This document shows, piece after piece, positions 11,144 to 23,781 of a DNA stretch of 64,000 nt. This DNA is from Parasponia andersonii (lineage: Eukaryota > Streptophyta > Magnoliopsida > Rosales > Cannabaceae). Position 1 is the stretch's first letter. Each line of letters starts with the position of its first letter. Below the pieces are notes generated by a model. It saw only the letters and a list, made by a program, of their open reading frames with translations, was not told where the DNA came from and ran no database searches. The stretch is taken from assembly GCA_002914805.1 (NCBI GenBank), contig JXTB01000036.1, forward strand, positions 32,807 to 96,806. Reading direction: 5' to 3'. A program made the position numbers and the translations under genes.

Positions 11144-14100
11144 ATTCATGAATTTTTGGTGTTCTTGAATTTTATGTTTGATAGATTCATGAACATATTT
11201 CAAAGAGTTAGAAAATCTAAATTTTTTCTAGAATTTTTTTTTAATGTTGTTTTAAATTTTTCAGCATTTAAAAAAAAAAAAATTTCGGCCAGCCTTAGCC
11301 CCGCGCACGTGGCTCACCTGTGCGGGTGCTGGGCACTGGCACGGCCTGCGTGCATATCTTGCATGTGAGGCACACTAGCGCATGATTCGCGCGGCACTCG
11401 TGCGCGGCCCATGCACCATGCACACTGAGTGCACTGTATCGATTGCACCATCGCGTGGCACTTGCTGCCATACACGCAGCTCACCTGCATGGCTAGTAGC
11501 CCATGCCCGCAGCCAGCGCACGGCCCGTGCAATGCCCGGGCGTGGGGCTGCTGCATCCAGCTCACGACCAGCTCGCCTGGCGCGCACGGCTTTGTCGTGC
11601 GCCATAGCCGGGCGGCCCACCCCGATACCATTCGTTGCTCCGTTTTTTCGCCGCCCGTTCGGACGATGATGGCCCATAGGCTAACAGTGGTGGTGTTTCT
11701 GCCACTACCATTTTTTCTAAATTAATTAGATAATTATTTAATTTTGAATTCAAATTTAGTAAACTATTTAAATTAGATTATGATAGTTATCTATTTTTTA
11801 TTTGTCCTATTTTAATTTTATTTACTTTATGATAATGCTAAATTTGAATTAATTAAATAAATAGGATATTATCTAATAGTTAATTTGAGTTTGAATAGGA
11901 ATTTACTAATTTTTGAAATTGGTTAAGATTTTCTATATTATCTTTATTATTTGAATTTTGAATTTAAATAGATAATGATTATTCAAATTAATTAGATGTA
12001 TGATGAGATTAGATATGATTAGATAATTATGCTGATAAATCTAATAGTTAATTTGAATTTGAGTAGGATCTCTACTAATTTTTGAAATCAAATAAAATTT
12101 CCTATAAGTTTTATTTAAATTTCAAATTTAAATACGCAATAACTATTCAAATTAATTTGATATTTAATGTGATTAAATATGATTAGATAATTATCCATAA
12201 ATCATGATAGTTTAAATTTGAATAATTTAATTTTAGTAATTATCTTTAATTTAAATTTGATTTAAATTAAGATATAGTTTTTAAATTTAATTCAAAACTA
12301 AATCTAATCAGATTAGATTTAAATAATTACTATCCATAAATTATTTAAATTCATAATTAATGAGATTAATTAGGATAGAAAATATTTGAATTTAATTAGA
12401 TTAATATTCAATAGTTAATTACAATAACTATTTATCTAGTAACTATTCTAATTATAGTAATTGGAATATAGTTAAAGAAAACTAATTAGATTAGTAATTT
12501 TACTAATTAATGAGATTAATTAGACAACTAATTAATGAGATTAATTAGGTAATTAATTAATATGATTAATTAATTAGAAAATTTATATCCTTTTATAATT
12601 AAAATAATTTTAATTAATAATAGAAATTTAATAATGATTATATTTCTGTTACAATTAAATTTAGATATGATCTTTATTTAATTATTAGAATTATTTGATT
12701 ATAATTAGATATAAATACTAGATAAATATATAAACATTATATGAGTTATGAGTTTCTCATTAATTAGGATTAATTACAAGAGTAATAATTATTTCCTAAT
12801 TTAGAATATTGCAATTAATCTTTTCTAAACACAATTATAGAAATAGGATTTCTATAATTAAAAGTAATTATCTTTTATTATCCGTTTTAGATCTTAATGA
12901 GTTTAAGATAGTATCTTAATGAGATTAAGATAGGATTGGATAAATTAATTAATTCTTTAATTAATTAATAATTAGATAATAAATGTGATTTATTTTCTAA
13001 TTATTTAATTTATCCTAATAAGTCAATAATTTAAAAATATTTGATATTTTTAAATTTAGACAAGAATTAGTTATGAACTTAATTCTTACATATAGGATAA
13101 TATGTTTTACTAGAAAACATTAATTATTGAATTTAATTAATTTTCGTATTATTATTTAATAATTATTATTTAGATTAATTTTTATTATTTAATAATTATT
13201 AATATGATTAATAATTTATAATTTATAATTAATAATAATTAATGAGATTAATTATATTAATTAAAAGGATAATATTAGTACAAGGATAATTATTTGTTTT
13301 CATGATTTACAAGGAAATTGGAGCTTGATTTTAATGAGATTAAAATGTTGTTTACTAAAATATTATAATTGTGTGATTATTATGATAATATTTTGTGCGG
13401 TAGTATTTGACATAAAATATTGCTAATTATGAGATAATTATGGTATTATTTTATGTGATAAAAGGCCTTTTGATAATTATGAGATAATTATGTTTTTACA
13501 AATTATATTTGATATGATTGTCATATTGAGTGGGGGGATTTTTTAATTTTAATATTTTAATCCAAAATTATTTAAACTATTTTTTATGTTTTGAAAGGAT
13601 TAATTTTGAGAAAATTAATGAATGTTTATAACGTTGTTTATATTCATTATTTGCATTTATAATTATTTTTAAAACTTTTATACAAAAATATTTTTTTTAT
13701 AACTGTTTACTTATTTTTATAAATGCACTTGGAATTTAATTTGATTAAATTCTATTACTAAGAATCTTTAAAATTATTGGTTGAATAATTTAGCAATTAA
13801 AGTTTCTTAGTCCATTTTTCAAAACTAATGTTTAATATAGGACTTGATTTAAATACAATATTTCAATTATTTATCTTTGGTTGAAAGATTGTTAGCTAAA
13901 TAATTGAATTTTCTTCTGGAAATGTTTTGCTTGAATGATTTACAATCCATATACCTTCTTACTTGATTGTTACGTCCTGTATGGTTTTATTGTTTATATA
14001 CATGAGATATATAATATTATAGTGTTAGCACTTTGGCTTTAGACAATAATTATTTTGATCATAGTACAATGTTTATTATAGTATGTCATAATGTCTTAAA

Positions 14101-14688
14101 TTAGCTCATTCTCTTTAAGTCGTATAATTAGATATACATAGTTGATTTTGTGGTTACTAAATAAGTTAGATAACTGGGTAAAATCAGGATCCCTAAATTT
14201 TAAAAGATTGAGTAGGAGCGGGTATGAGATATCCATAGTCTCCATCATTGGTTCAATGGTTCTAAAGATGTGCCTCGCCTCAGAATCTTGCTGAGCTCTC
14301 GTAAGAAGGTTATCATCTGGGTATTACTGGTATTGAGTCTCTTAGGATAAATTTACAAGTGGACTTTACGTACTGATCTCCCGTAGGAGACTGTATTGTT
14401 TAAGAAAGCTTGTGAATTGAAATGATAGTTACACACTCAACATAGGATGTTATTAACCTCTCGTAGGAGCTATGTTAGTAATTCTATAGACCGATAAAAA
14501 GGGTAATTAGCAAATTGGAATATGAGATATTTGTCTTTTTGTCTAAAGTGAATTGTTCACATTTAACTTGTAGATTCATGTGATTACCTGTAGGTAACTT
14601 GTGATCTATGGTAGGTTAAAATACCTTGAATATTTGTGACAGTATTAGGGATTCTTACACAAGTATTTTATCTTGATAGATTTAATGT
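11144..14688. other. Unassigned segment inside the Copia element, with a GC-rich island and AT-rich low-complexity part
   Basis: The sequence changes character at 11144, where LTR homology ends. A strikingly GC-rich block lies at about 11286-11715, followed by about 2 kb of very AT-rich sequence made of degenerate ATTAATGAGATTAATTAG words (12,000-13,700). The part at 14160-14640 repeats CTC(C/T)CGTAGGAG-like phrases (near 14380 and 14460), which resemble LTR text seen in other plant Copia elements; I cannot place it more exactly. Open frames in the GC-rich block run on both strands and look like composition artefacts. Confidence 0.6.
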
Positions 14689-14883
14689 NNNNNNNNNNNN
14701 NNNNNNNNNNNNNNNNNNNNNNNNNNNNNNNNNNNNNNNNNNNNNNNNNNNNNNNNNNNNNNNNNNNNNNNNNNNNNNNNNNNNNNNNNNNNNNNNNNNN
14801 NNNNNNNNNNNNNNNNNNNNNNNNNNNNNNNNNNNNNNNNNNNNNNNNNNNNNNNNNNNNNNNNNNNNNNNNNNNNNNNNNNN
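14689..14883. other. Assembly gap (195 N)
   Basis: A run of N. It separates the unassigned segment from the Copia coding remnant, so the true order and spacing of these two parts are not guaranteed. Confidence 0.99.
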
Positions 14884-16010
14884 AAGGGCATAGGCGATGC
14901 CTACCTCAAGATCAATGATAGCTCCATGATCTTGAAAGATTGCTATTACGTACCAGAGTTTAGTTTAAATGCTCTTTCAGTATCGAAGATGTTTAAAGAA
15001 GGCTATCGCTTCGAGTTTGACAAGAAGGTGAAAGTCTTCTATAATAATCTATTGTACTGTGTAGGAGAAATGTAGAATGGACTTTATGTCCTAACCCCAA
15101 AGTCACAAAGTACATCATCTTCAATCATGAGCATTACTACACTTCAAGAGATGGTGAATGACATCAGGAAGGAGCGCAACACCATCGATTGGCACAAGCG
15201 ACTTAGACACATGCCATGCTCAGAAATTCGCAGACTTATGGAGCTGGGTCACTTGCGTGAAGTAGACATCAGCAACGACATAGACTGTGAGGATTGCAAG
15301 AAGCCTGTAAAGTACAAGCGTCCTCTTGCTACTCGTTATGAGAAAGCTGAGGCATGTTTAGAGTGCTTACATATGCATATCTATGAACTTATGGAGGTAG
15401 TTTCCTACAACAAGCATACATTGTTTATCACATTTGTTGATGAATATTCGGACTTCGGTCAAGTCTATTTTCTCAAGAGATACGATGAAGTCCCAGATGT
15501 TTTCCATGAGTTCAACAGAAAGGTACGAATGCAACATGACACCAAGGTAAGGAAGTTTAAGATTGAAGCCAAACATGAAGATGTGGATTCTCTTCGAGAC
15601 CTGCTGAGGCAACACTAGCCAATCTTGCTATTCCTTATGAATATGCGACTATCTATGAGTATAGTCGTATAGGAGCTGCTGAAAGATACAACATCATACT
15701 CAAGCAAACCATAGAGCTAATGTACAAGGAGTCGCTACTGTCCTATAGATACTGGAATTATGCTTTGAGGATAGCTTCGTACATCCTCAACTTCATTCCA
15801 TCAGATAGAGTTGCTTCGACACTTTTTCAGATGTGGATGGGCTATGTAGAGAGCTTAGAGCATCTAAAGGTATGGAGTTACGAAGTATACGTGTGTAAGA
15901 AAATGGAAGATGAAGTTGACAAGAATTCAGAAAAGTATTTTCTGCTTGGCTATCCAAAGGAAGAGAAGGGCTACATTCATTACAGATAATCTACGAATAC
16001 TACCTTCATC
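14884..16010 (+). pseudogene. Copia gag-pol remnant: GAG-pre-integrase and broken integrase
   Basis: The plus-strand frame entering from the gap reads as the region before integrase (DCYYVPEFSLNALSVSKMF), has an in-frame TAG at 15073-15075, then the GAG-pre-integrase motif IDWHKRLRHMPCSEI with a C-x2-C pair in DCEDCKK. The integrase core continues (TFVDEYSDFGQVYFLKRYDE) and breaks near 15545-15618. A later frame at 15690-15989 holds the integrase C-terminal part (YWNYALRIASYILNFIPSD, LLGYPKEEKGY). The central region with the second catalytic Asp and the Glu is missing or scrambled, and no reverse transcriptase or RNase H occurs before the LTR at 16215. The purine-rich AAGTGGGAGAT at 16204-16214 is the polypurine tract. 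Confidence 0.88.
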
Positions 16011-16214
16011 AGCAGAAGTGGAGACTTTCTAGAGGATGAGAGAAAAGTCCGTCAAGAAAACAATGAAGAGAGAGCATATGATCTTCATTGCTTTTCTTAG
16101 TCATTAAGTTGTTAGTTGAACACTTAATTTTGCTTTTATTAATTTTGGTCATTTGGAACATTTTGAAATTTAAGTATGTTATTTTAGTAACTACTTTTTA
16201 GACAAGTGGGAGAT

Positions 16215-18018
16215 TATTGGGATTTTTTCCCTAAAAAGTAGATTTCGAATTCTACACTTTTGAGTATAAACAACTTGCTCTTATATGAAATTATGATATT
16301 TGCTAGATTAAACTATCTTAGTTGAATAGTTTATTTATCTGAAAAAGATTCCATAACTTTATATATGTATAAAGAAACAAACATGATTAAGTGTTAATTA
16401 TGGGGAGACTTGTTTCTTTATCTAAGTCTAAATGAAGTAGTTTACAATCTGTAAATAAAGATGGAATACTTTATTTACTATATGTTGTAGTGTTTGTCTA
16501 TCTCAACGGGAATGATGTGTCTCAAATCATTGAAGTATCTGACTTCTAATAGAAACACTAATACAACATAAATAAGTTCTGTGTATTAAACTGGACTAGG
16601 TAATATAAAGAATTGGAGTACCGTAACTTAATTTTTATATTATCACAGACTAGCTCTTAGCATATAAATCTTAATCCTTGATATTTGACTAGACTTGCTT
16701 TCATGGGTTATAGCCTTTTGATTTATTAAAAGACTAACCTCTATGAAGTTAGAGGTGAACTCTGGTATATTGGAGATTATGGCTTATGAATTGATGGGAA
16801 CATCAAATAGTTAAGGACACTATACATTAATGCCACTTTAGGTTCTTTCAAGATTCAGGAATAATTATATCTAAGATCTTAGTATTTACTTTGTGAATTG
16901 GTTGATAATTTTGTCTAAATGGCCATTGAGAACAAAATTATCGACAACATTATTCCTTGATGGAAATATGGTAACTTAAAGGTAAATAGGTGTTGGAGGG
17001 ATATTACGGTAATTTCACCTATCCAACTACAGCATTGTATATGGATTATATATGTGGTATAGAATATGCTAGATGGATCGGTTAATTAAGATTAGTTGAT
17101 TAAATCTTTATAAAAAGCATGACATTTAATCTAAGAGTACAGTATTAGGCTTTTAGTGGAGTGTCCCCTTTACAAATAATATTTATATAAATACCATAAT
17201 AAGAGTTATTATGTATTTATCATATTATTGGAGCTTAGATTATTGGGATCCATTAGGTCCCTTGTCTAGCTCAATTAAGCTCAATAATTGGTTGGTGGTA
17301 TTTGTGAAATAAGTTTCATGAAACTCTGTAAAATAATGATTCTACACAGAAGTTGGTACTTTTATAAATAAGTTTTATGAGTTTGACATATTTATAAAAA
17401 TACACCCAAAGCCCAAATTAGAGAACAAGCCCAATCCTAATTGGACTAGGGTCAACAGTTTTTGGTCCCATATATATAAGATATATGAGAGAAAAATCTA
17501 TACAGTAACTCATAAGGAGTCACACGCATAAGACATAGGGAGAGGGAAAGAAAATTCGGCCAACCTAGGCTAAGTGAGAGTGAAAAAGGTTTTCAACAAT
17601 CTCATAGTCTCATCTCACATCCTGGTATTCCATAAGATCAAGAAGGCGTTCTTAATCGTTCTCTAACGAAGGTTTCAACTTGGTGCCCACTCGCTTCATC
17701 AATTAAGAGCAAGAGTATAGACAAGAAGATCTAAGGTTGGAGGTTTGATCACCATCAATAAGGAGATTAAGGAGGAACACGTTACAAGACATAAACCCTA
17801 ATCTCATCTCTAGGGTTTTGTATCTAGATTTGATTTATGTTGTACATGATCCTATATATTATGTATATATATTATATGGTTATGAAAACTATTTTCATGT
17901 AAAAATTTTAAAACTTAAATCCGCTAATTTTTTCTACTGCGTTCATGATATGATCATGTATTTTTCCATATCTGCATACATGCATGAGTTTCCTAAGTGT
18001 TAGGTAAATTTACCAACA
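16215..18018 (+). repeat. Copia 3' LTR, complete, 1804 bp
   Basis: It starts TATTGGGATTTT (the canonical TG has become TA) directly after the polypurine tract and ends TACCAACA, followed by the GTCAA duplication. A probable TATA region (CATATATATAAGATATATG near 17469-17487) and a leader-like stretch lie in its second half. The open frame at 17818-18003 is LTR sequence. Confidence 0.88.
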
Positions 18019-18596
18019 GTCAATACTGTATTTATGTGACCAACCTCTTTCATTTTCTATTTTTTCTTTCTTTTTTTATTTTTTTAAATTTAATTTAAGT
18101 TGCTACACCATCAAACTTATTTCTTTCTTATATGTATCAAGGATGTATTACCAATTTTTTTTCAATTCTCAACTCCACCCTTTCTCCCATATATAAATAG
18201 TGCTCATCATAATTTCCAAATCAATCACGTGCTTATGGTATGAAAGGTAATAAAGATGGAATTTATTTAAAATATAGGCTAAGAATTTGGTTAACAAAGA
18301 AAAGGTCATATGAGGCTTAAATTGGGAGATTAGGGATAAAATATGCAATAGTAGGCTCGAAAGGCTTAAACGGTTCAAAAAGGGCCTATATCATTCCTGA
18401 GCTAGGTGTAGTCTTGGATTTTACTTCAAACAGTTTCAAACAAGTTTTAGAATTTATTGAGATCTAAATGATATACTTAGTTTACATAACCATGTATAAA
18501 TTTCCAAATGGCTAAACATGCATGGTTATGTGCTCAAATAAGTGAAAAGATCGCAAGTAAAGCAAAACCATTGAAAGCAATCATATAGACTAAGTT
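18019..18596 (-). other. Athila internal segment between two Copia insertions
   Basis: This is host Athila sequence between the right end of the Copia element and the left end of the next Copia LTR. No coding frame was recognised. Its edges are fixed by the GTCAA and AAGTT target-site duplications. Confidence 0.6.
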
Positions 18597-21500
18597 TATT
18601 GGGATATTTTTCCTAAAAAGTAGATTTCTAATTTTACCCTTTTAGTATAAATAACTTTCTCTATATTTGATTATGATATTTACTAGGTTAAACTGTCTCA
18701 GTTGAATGGTATATTGATCCGAAAAATATTCCATGGCTTTATTTATGTATAAAGAAACAAACATGATTAAGCGTTAATTATGAGGAGGCTTATTTCTTTT
18801 TCTGATTCTAAATTAATTAGTTTATAATCTATAAATAAATATGGAATACTTTATTTACTAAAGATTGTAGTGTTTATCTATTTCAATGGGAATGATGTGT
18901 CTCAAATCATTGAAGTGTTTGACTTCTGATAGAAACACTAGTACAACATAAATAAGTTATGTGTATTGATCTAGACCAAGTAATATAAAGAATTAGAGTC
19001 CCATAACTCAATTCTTATATTACCACAAACTAGCTCTTAGCATGTTTAATCTTAATCCTTGATGTTTAACTAGACTTGCTTTCATTGGTTATAACCTTTT
19101 GATTTATTAAAAGACTAGCCTCAGTGAAATTAGAGGTGAACGCTATCATATTGGAGGTTATATGTAATATCAAGTTTGTTATTTAGCCTAAAATTTTACT
19201 ATGTTTATTTAAATTATTTAATCACATAAATTAAATAGTTATATAATAACGAATTTTATGGAGATGGTTGCAGTAGAATACACACATAAAAGCCAAGTTT
19301 AACCACTGTGCCTAATAAAAGAAAAAGATATGCATTTCTAAATTTATACATATAATTATTGTTTAATGTTTTGAGTATTTGATTAATTAATTTTAATATT
19401 AACTTCTTAATATGTTAATTTAATAAGTAATATAAATTTTCTTTTTCAAATATATGATAATAGAATAATTAGTATATTTTTGTATTTAAGTTTGACTAGA
19501 TATATAATATGACATATATGACTACTACTATTATTAACATAGTATGGATTGAATTAATTATATTTACTATTGGACTCTAAATTTGGTCCAATAGGAGAAT
19601 CCAAATTGAAGTTGTTAATATGACTTGTTTGTATTTGGATTCTAAATGTTTTAGTCCAATAAACACTTATCCTGATACAATAAAGCCCAAATTAAAATTT
19701 CTAATAATTCTAGCCCAAATTATAGATTAAGTATTACATATATATTTGATTTAATAAAGTAACTTTAAAAAAAAAAAGAAAATAGAAAAAATAGAGAAAA
19801 GAAAATAATAATTCACAACCTTTGCTAAGTTGGCAATAAATTATTAGAACTACTTTTATCATTTGTATACTATTACATTGTTAATGATAGAGTTAGCAAA
19901 ATATGTTATGAGTCTAAATCCCACTAGCTACTAAAGCAAAAGAAATTAATTAATAATATTAGAAAACAAAATAAATTTAGAAAAGTGTAAAGATGGTATG
20001 GTTTAGTACATTAACTATTTGAAATGTACATTTATTTTATTGATTAAATAGATACTAAATATAAAGATGATGTTATCTACATATTCTGTATCCACATGTT
20101 GTTATTAAATATTATACTACTTTTATAAGTGGAAGAACATAGTCAAAATTAATTAATTTCATGATCAAAAGATAAAAAATAAAAAAAGAGACTAAAGTTA
20201 AGTAAGTGGTGTAATTATTATTAACTTTAATATATATATGTATATATATATATATATATTAAGTATATTTTATGTTCACAATAAGTCTATAAATATGGCA
20301 CTATCTTATAACCACAATCTATTTTCCTCCTATATTTCTCTCTACCTCTCTTTCTCTCATAATTATGGTAATCTATAAAGATTTCAAGAAGTTCTCTAAA
20401 GCTTTCTTCAAGATTCAAGAAAAAGATAATTCTTAGAACTCTTAGTCTTTCAACATTAGTATATTTTACTACACTTAGGTTCAAATTCAATCTATGATAT
20501 TTAGAGTTAAAAATTTTGTTAAGGTCTAAAATTTTTACGAGAAGTCTTTCTATATGCCTAATTAATTTATGGAAAGTTTTATATTTAGATCTTACTCCTA
20601 TGATTTTATAGAATTCTTTTTATATAAATTAGTTGTCAGCTAAGAAAAGCTAAAAATAAATTTTATCGAGTTTGTTCTATGATTTTAAAGGGTAAACGTT
20701 TTTGATTTGAGTTGAAAATTTTAAAAACATATTCATATATATATATATATATATTAACTCATATTTCATGATTTTATTTCTAATCATTATTAAATTTTCT
20801 TTACATATTGTCTTTGTAACCGATAAATCTGATATTTTTATTTAGCTAAGATAATATTAATAAAATCTTATCCTATTGATTTTATTTAGGCTAAAAAATT
20901 TTATTAGACATTAATATATATGTCATAAGAGGCTCAAATATTTTTAGAATTTTTGGAAATATTTATAATTAATTATGATTTTCCAAATAGCATATGATTT
21001 TGTACGTTAAGTGTTATCATGAATCTTAAGATATAATTTTAAGAATTATATGTACTATGTAATAGTATAATTTTGAATCCCTAATTTTTATCTATGTGTA
21101 AAAATGTGTCAGAGATGTTCTCTTAAAATATCAAGATTTTTGAATATATAAAAATAATTCTACAAAATTCAAGAATGGTTTGGTGCTTTAATAGTTTTTA
21201 TCAAATTTCAATTTATAGAATAAAAATTAGCAAGAGCATGTCAAAACTTATTAAAAAAAATTTTAAATAATTTTCTATAAATTTATTTTTATGTTATGAT
21301 ATTATCTGTAAAGTTTCAAAGTAAATGGAGTTTTGTACTAGAATCTAAAATTCTTTAAGTATGCATTGCTTGTCGAAATTTTTACAATTTTTAATTATAT
21401 ATGTTATGAAACATGATTTTATAGTTGTATGATATGAGTATTTTTTTAAATATATATAAATATGTTTCTAGTAGCACATATTAATATATGTAATGAATAT

Positions 21501-23781
21501 TGTTGCATGAACATTAATCAAAAAGAATAAAAAGAGGCATGTGGTTACAACAAGGTCGAGTGTGTGGAATTTCACTACAAGTATAAATAAAATTTTGTAA
21601 GGTTCTAAGGTAAGTAAATCTCATCCTATATATTTATATGAAAAGTTATGTGTTATTTGTGATATAATTGTGATTATACTAATATGTTGTTATATATTCT
21701 ACAATAATAGTTGTATTAAGTATGTAAATATGTCATGAACATGTGTATACATAATTGTACGATAACAATTATGATTTTCAAAAAAATTAATTTTTTTAAA
21801 AATACTATGTATCCAAAACTATGTTTGAAGAAAAATATTATTTTTAAGTATATGTTAAGTTCTTAAAAGGAGTGCAGGTAATTGACTGATTTACCCATAG
21901 TCATTATGTTAATAATGAAAGTTTAAACTACGATGCTAGTCATTGCAATACGAGAGCTATATGAGATCTGAATATCTATAGAGTTACATATACTTGTCAT
22001 GACACTATTTTTATAGTCCATCACTTCTGATAGATTTGGCATTATACTATATTGAGCTCAAATATGAAAAGGTTATGAAGTGAAAATATTTATGAACAAG
22101 ATATTTCAAAAAAAAGGAGATACATAGTTATGATTCTAAAAGTGTACTATTTATGTGACATGATATTCATTATATATATGAGATTTACTTACTGAACACA
22201 AGCTCATTCTATTCATTTAAATTTTCTAGATGAACAATAATTTCTACTGGAAGTTGGTTGGTCGTGGCAAAATCCCAAATAGCAATAAAATATTTTAAAC
22301 AATTTTATGTTCTTACTTTCAAGTATTTAATTATTTGACCAAAATTGAGTGTGGTTTTATCTTTATGAAGTGTATGAATTTAATTTCTATTTTGAAACTT
22401 AATTTCAATTATGAATTAAAATAAATCTTCATTAAAAAGTATTTCTTTAATTTAATTACGAATAGTAACAATTAAAAGAAAATGAAATTTTCAAAAAAAT
22501 AATTGACCAATCTTTCACTTTAACCTTATAAGACAAAACTATAAATTGATATTTCTTTTTGATCTTGATTTATATAATGTTACATTATGGCTTATGAATT
22601 GATAGGAACACTAAATATTTAAGGACATTATACATTAATACCACTAACGTCTTTCAAGATTCATAATTAAATCTAAGATCTTAGTATTCACTTTATGAAT
22701 TGGTTGATAATTTTGTTACTAAATGGCCATTGAAAATAAAATTTTTGACAACATTATTTTTTGATAGAAATATGATAACTTAAAGGTAAATGTGTGTTGG
22801 AAAGATATTACGGTAATTTCACCTATCCAACAGGGATTTTACATGTGGTATAGAATATGCTAGATGAATCGGTTACTTAAGGTTAGTTTGTTAAATCTCT
22901 ATAAAAGATATAATATTTAATCTAAAAGTGCAATATTGGGCCTTTAGTAGAGTGTCCCATTTACTAATAGTATTTATATAAGTACCATAATAAGAGTTAT
23001 TATATATTTATTATACTATTAGAGCTTAGATTATTTAGATCCATTAGGTCCCTTGTCTAACTCAACAAAGCTTATTAATTGGTTGGTGGTATTTGTAAAA
23101 TTAGTTTCATGACACTGTATAAAATAATGATTCCACATAAAAGTTAGTATTTTTATAAATAAGTTTCATGAGTTGGACATATTTATAAAAATACACCTAT
23201 AGCCCAAATTGGAGAACAAACCTAATCCTAGTTAGACTGGGGTCACCAGTTTTGGGCCGCATATATATAAGATATATGAGAAAAAAAACTGTACAGTAAC
23301 ACTAGAGGTGCTACATGTGAAACAGAGGAAGAGAGAAAGAGAGAAAAAGTTTCCTATAATCTCACGGTCTCATCTCAGGTCTAGGTATTCCAAAAGATCA
23401 AGGAGGTGTCCTTGATCATTCTCCAACCTAGGATACAACTTAGTGCCTATTAGCATTATCAACCAAAAGCAAGAGCATAGACAAGAAGATCTAGGGTTAG
23501 AGATTTGATCCCTATCTACAAAGAGATCAAGGAGGAGCATGCTACAAGAGGTAAACCCTAATCTCATCTCTAAGGTTTATATAACTAGATTTAATTTATA
23601 TTATATATGATCATGTATATGATATATGCATGTTTTATGGTTATGAAAATTATTTTCAGATAAAAATTCTAAAATCTAAATTCGCTAACTTTTCCATTGA
23701 ATTTATGATGTGAATGTATATTTTTCCATGGTTTTGTATGCATATATGATTTTTCCTATGTGTTAGGTCGAAATACCAACA
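18597..23781 (+). mobile_element. Copia solo LTR, same family as 9998-18018, split by a 3.4-kb insertion
   Basis: It begins TATTGGGATATTTTTCC and ends TACCAACA, with a perfect AAGTT duplication at 18592-18596 and 23782-23786. Removing 19163-22584 and one copy of the duplication leaves about 1.76 kb colinear with the complete LTR at 16215-18018. No internal region is present, so this is a solo LTR left by recombination between two LTRs. Confidence 0.87.
19163..22584. mobile_element. 3.4-kb TG...CA solo LTR, probably Ty3/Gypsy, inside the Copia solo LTR
   Basis: It starts TGTAATATCAAG and ends ATAATGTTACA. The flanking five-base duplication is TTATA (19158-19162) against TTATG (22585-22589); the intact sister LTRs read GGTTATGGC here, so the left copy carries one change. 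The termini (TGTAA...TTACA) and length resemble the long LTRs of the chromovirus at 26754-40048, but I see no clear sequence identity to it, so the superfamily is inference. No domain is visible in any frame; the 20287-20490 minus frame is not recognisable. Confidence 0.7.

Larger units (their letters stand above)
9998..18018 (+). mobile_element. Copia element lacking reverse transcriptase, inserted in Athila
   Basis: The first base is TG of TGTTGGGATTTTTGCCC and the last bases are TACCAACA. Both flanks carry the target-site duplication GTCAA (9993-9997 and 18019-18023). The 3' LTR is complete (16215-18018). The 5' LTR homology stops near 11143. Between them are 3.5 kb of sequence of unknown origin, an assembly gap, and a Copia gag-pol remnant that keeps only the GAG-pre-integrase region and parts of integrase. 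With no reverse transcriptase or RNase H, the copy could only have moved with help from a relative, or was deleted after insertion. A third LTR of this family is at 18597-23781. Confidence 0.85.

Noticed and set aside
11314-11753. Several overlapping open frames of 60-105 codons on both strands
   Set aside because: They lie in the GC-rich island, where stop codons are rare by composition; there are no domains and no consistent frame.
15367-15615. Minus-strand open frame of 82 codons
   Set aside because: It is the antisense of the Copia integrase remnant.
19163-22584. A host gene in the 3.4-kb stretch
   Set aside because: TG...CA ends and a near-perfect target duplication show it is an inserted LTR; no frame is long or recognisable.
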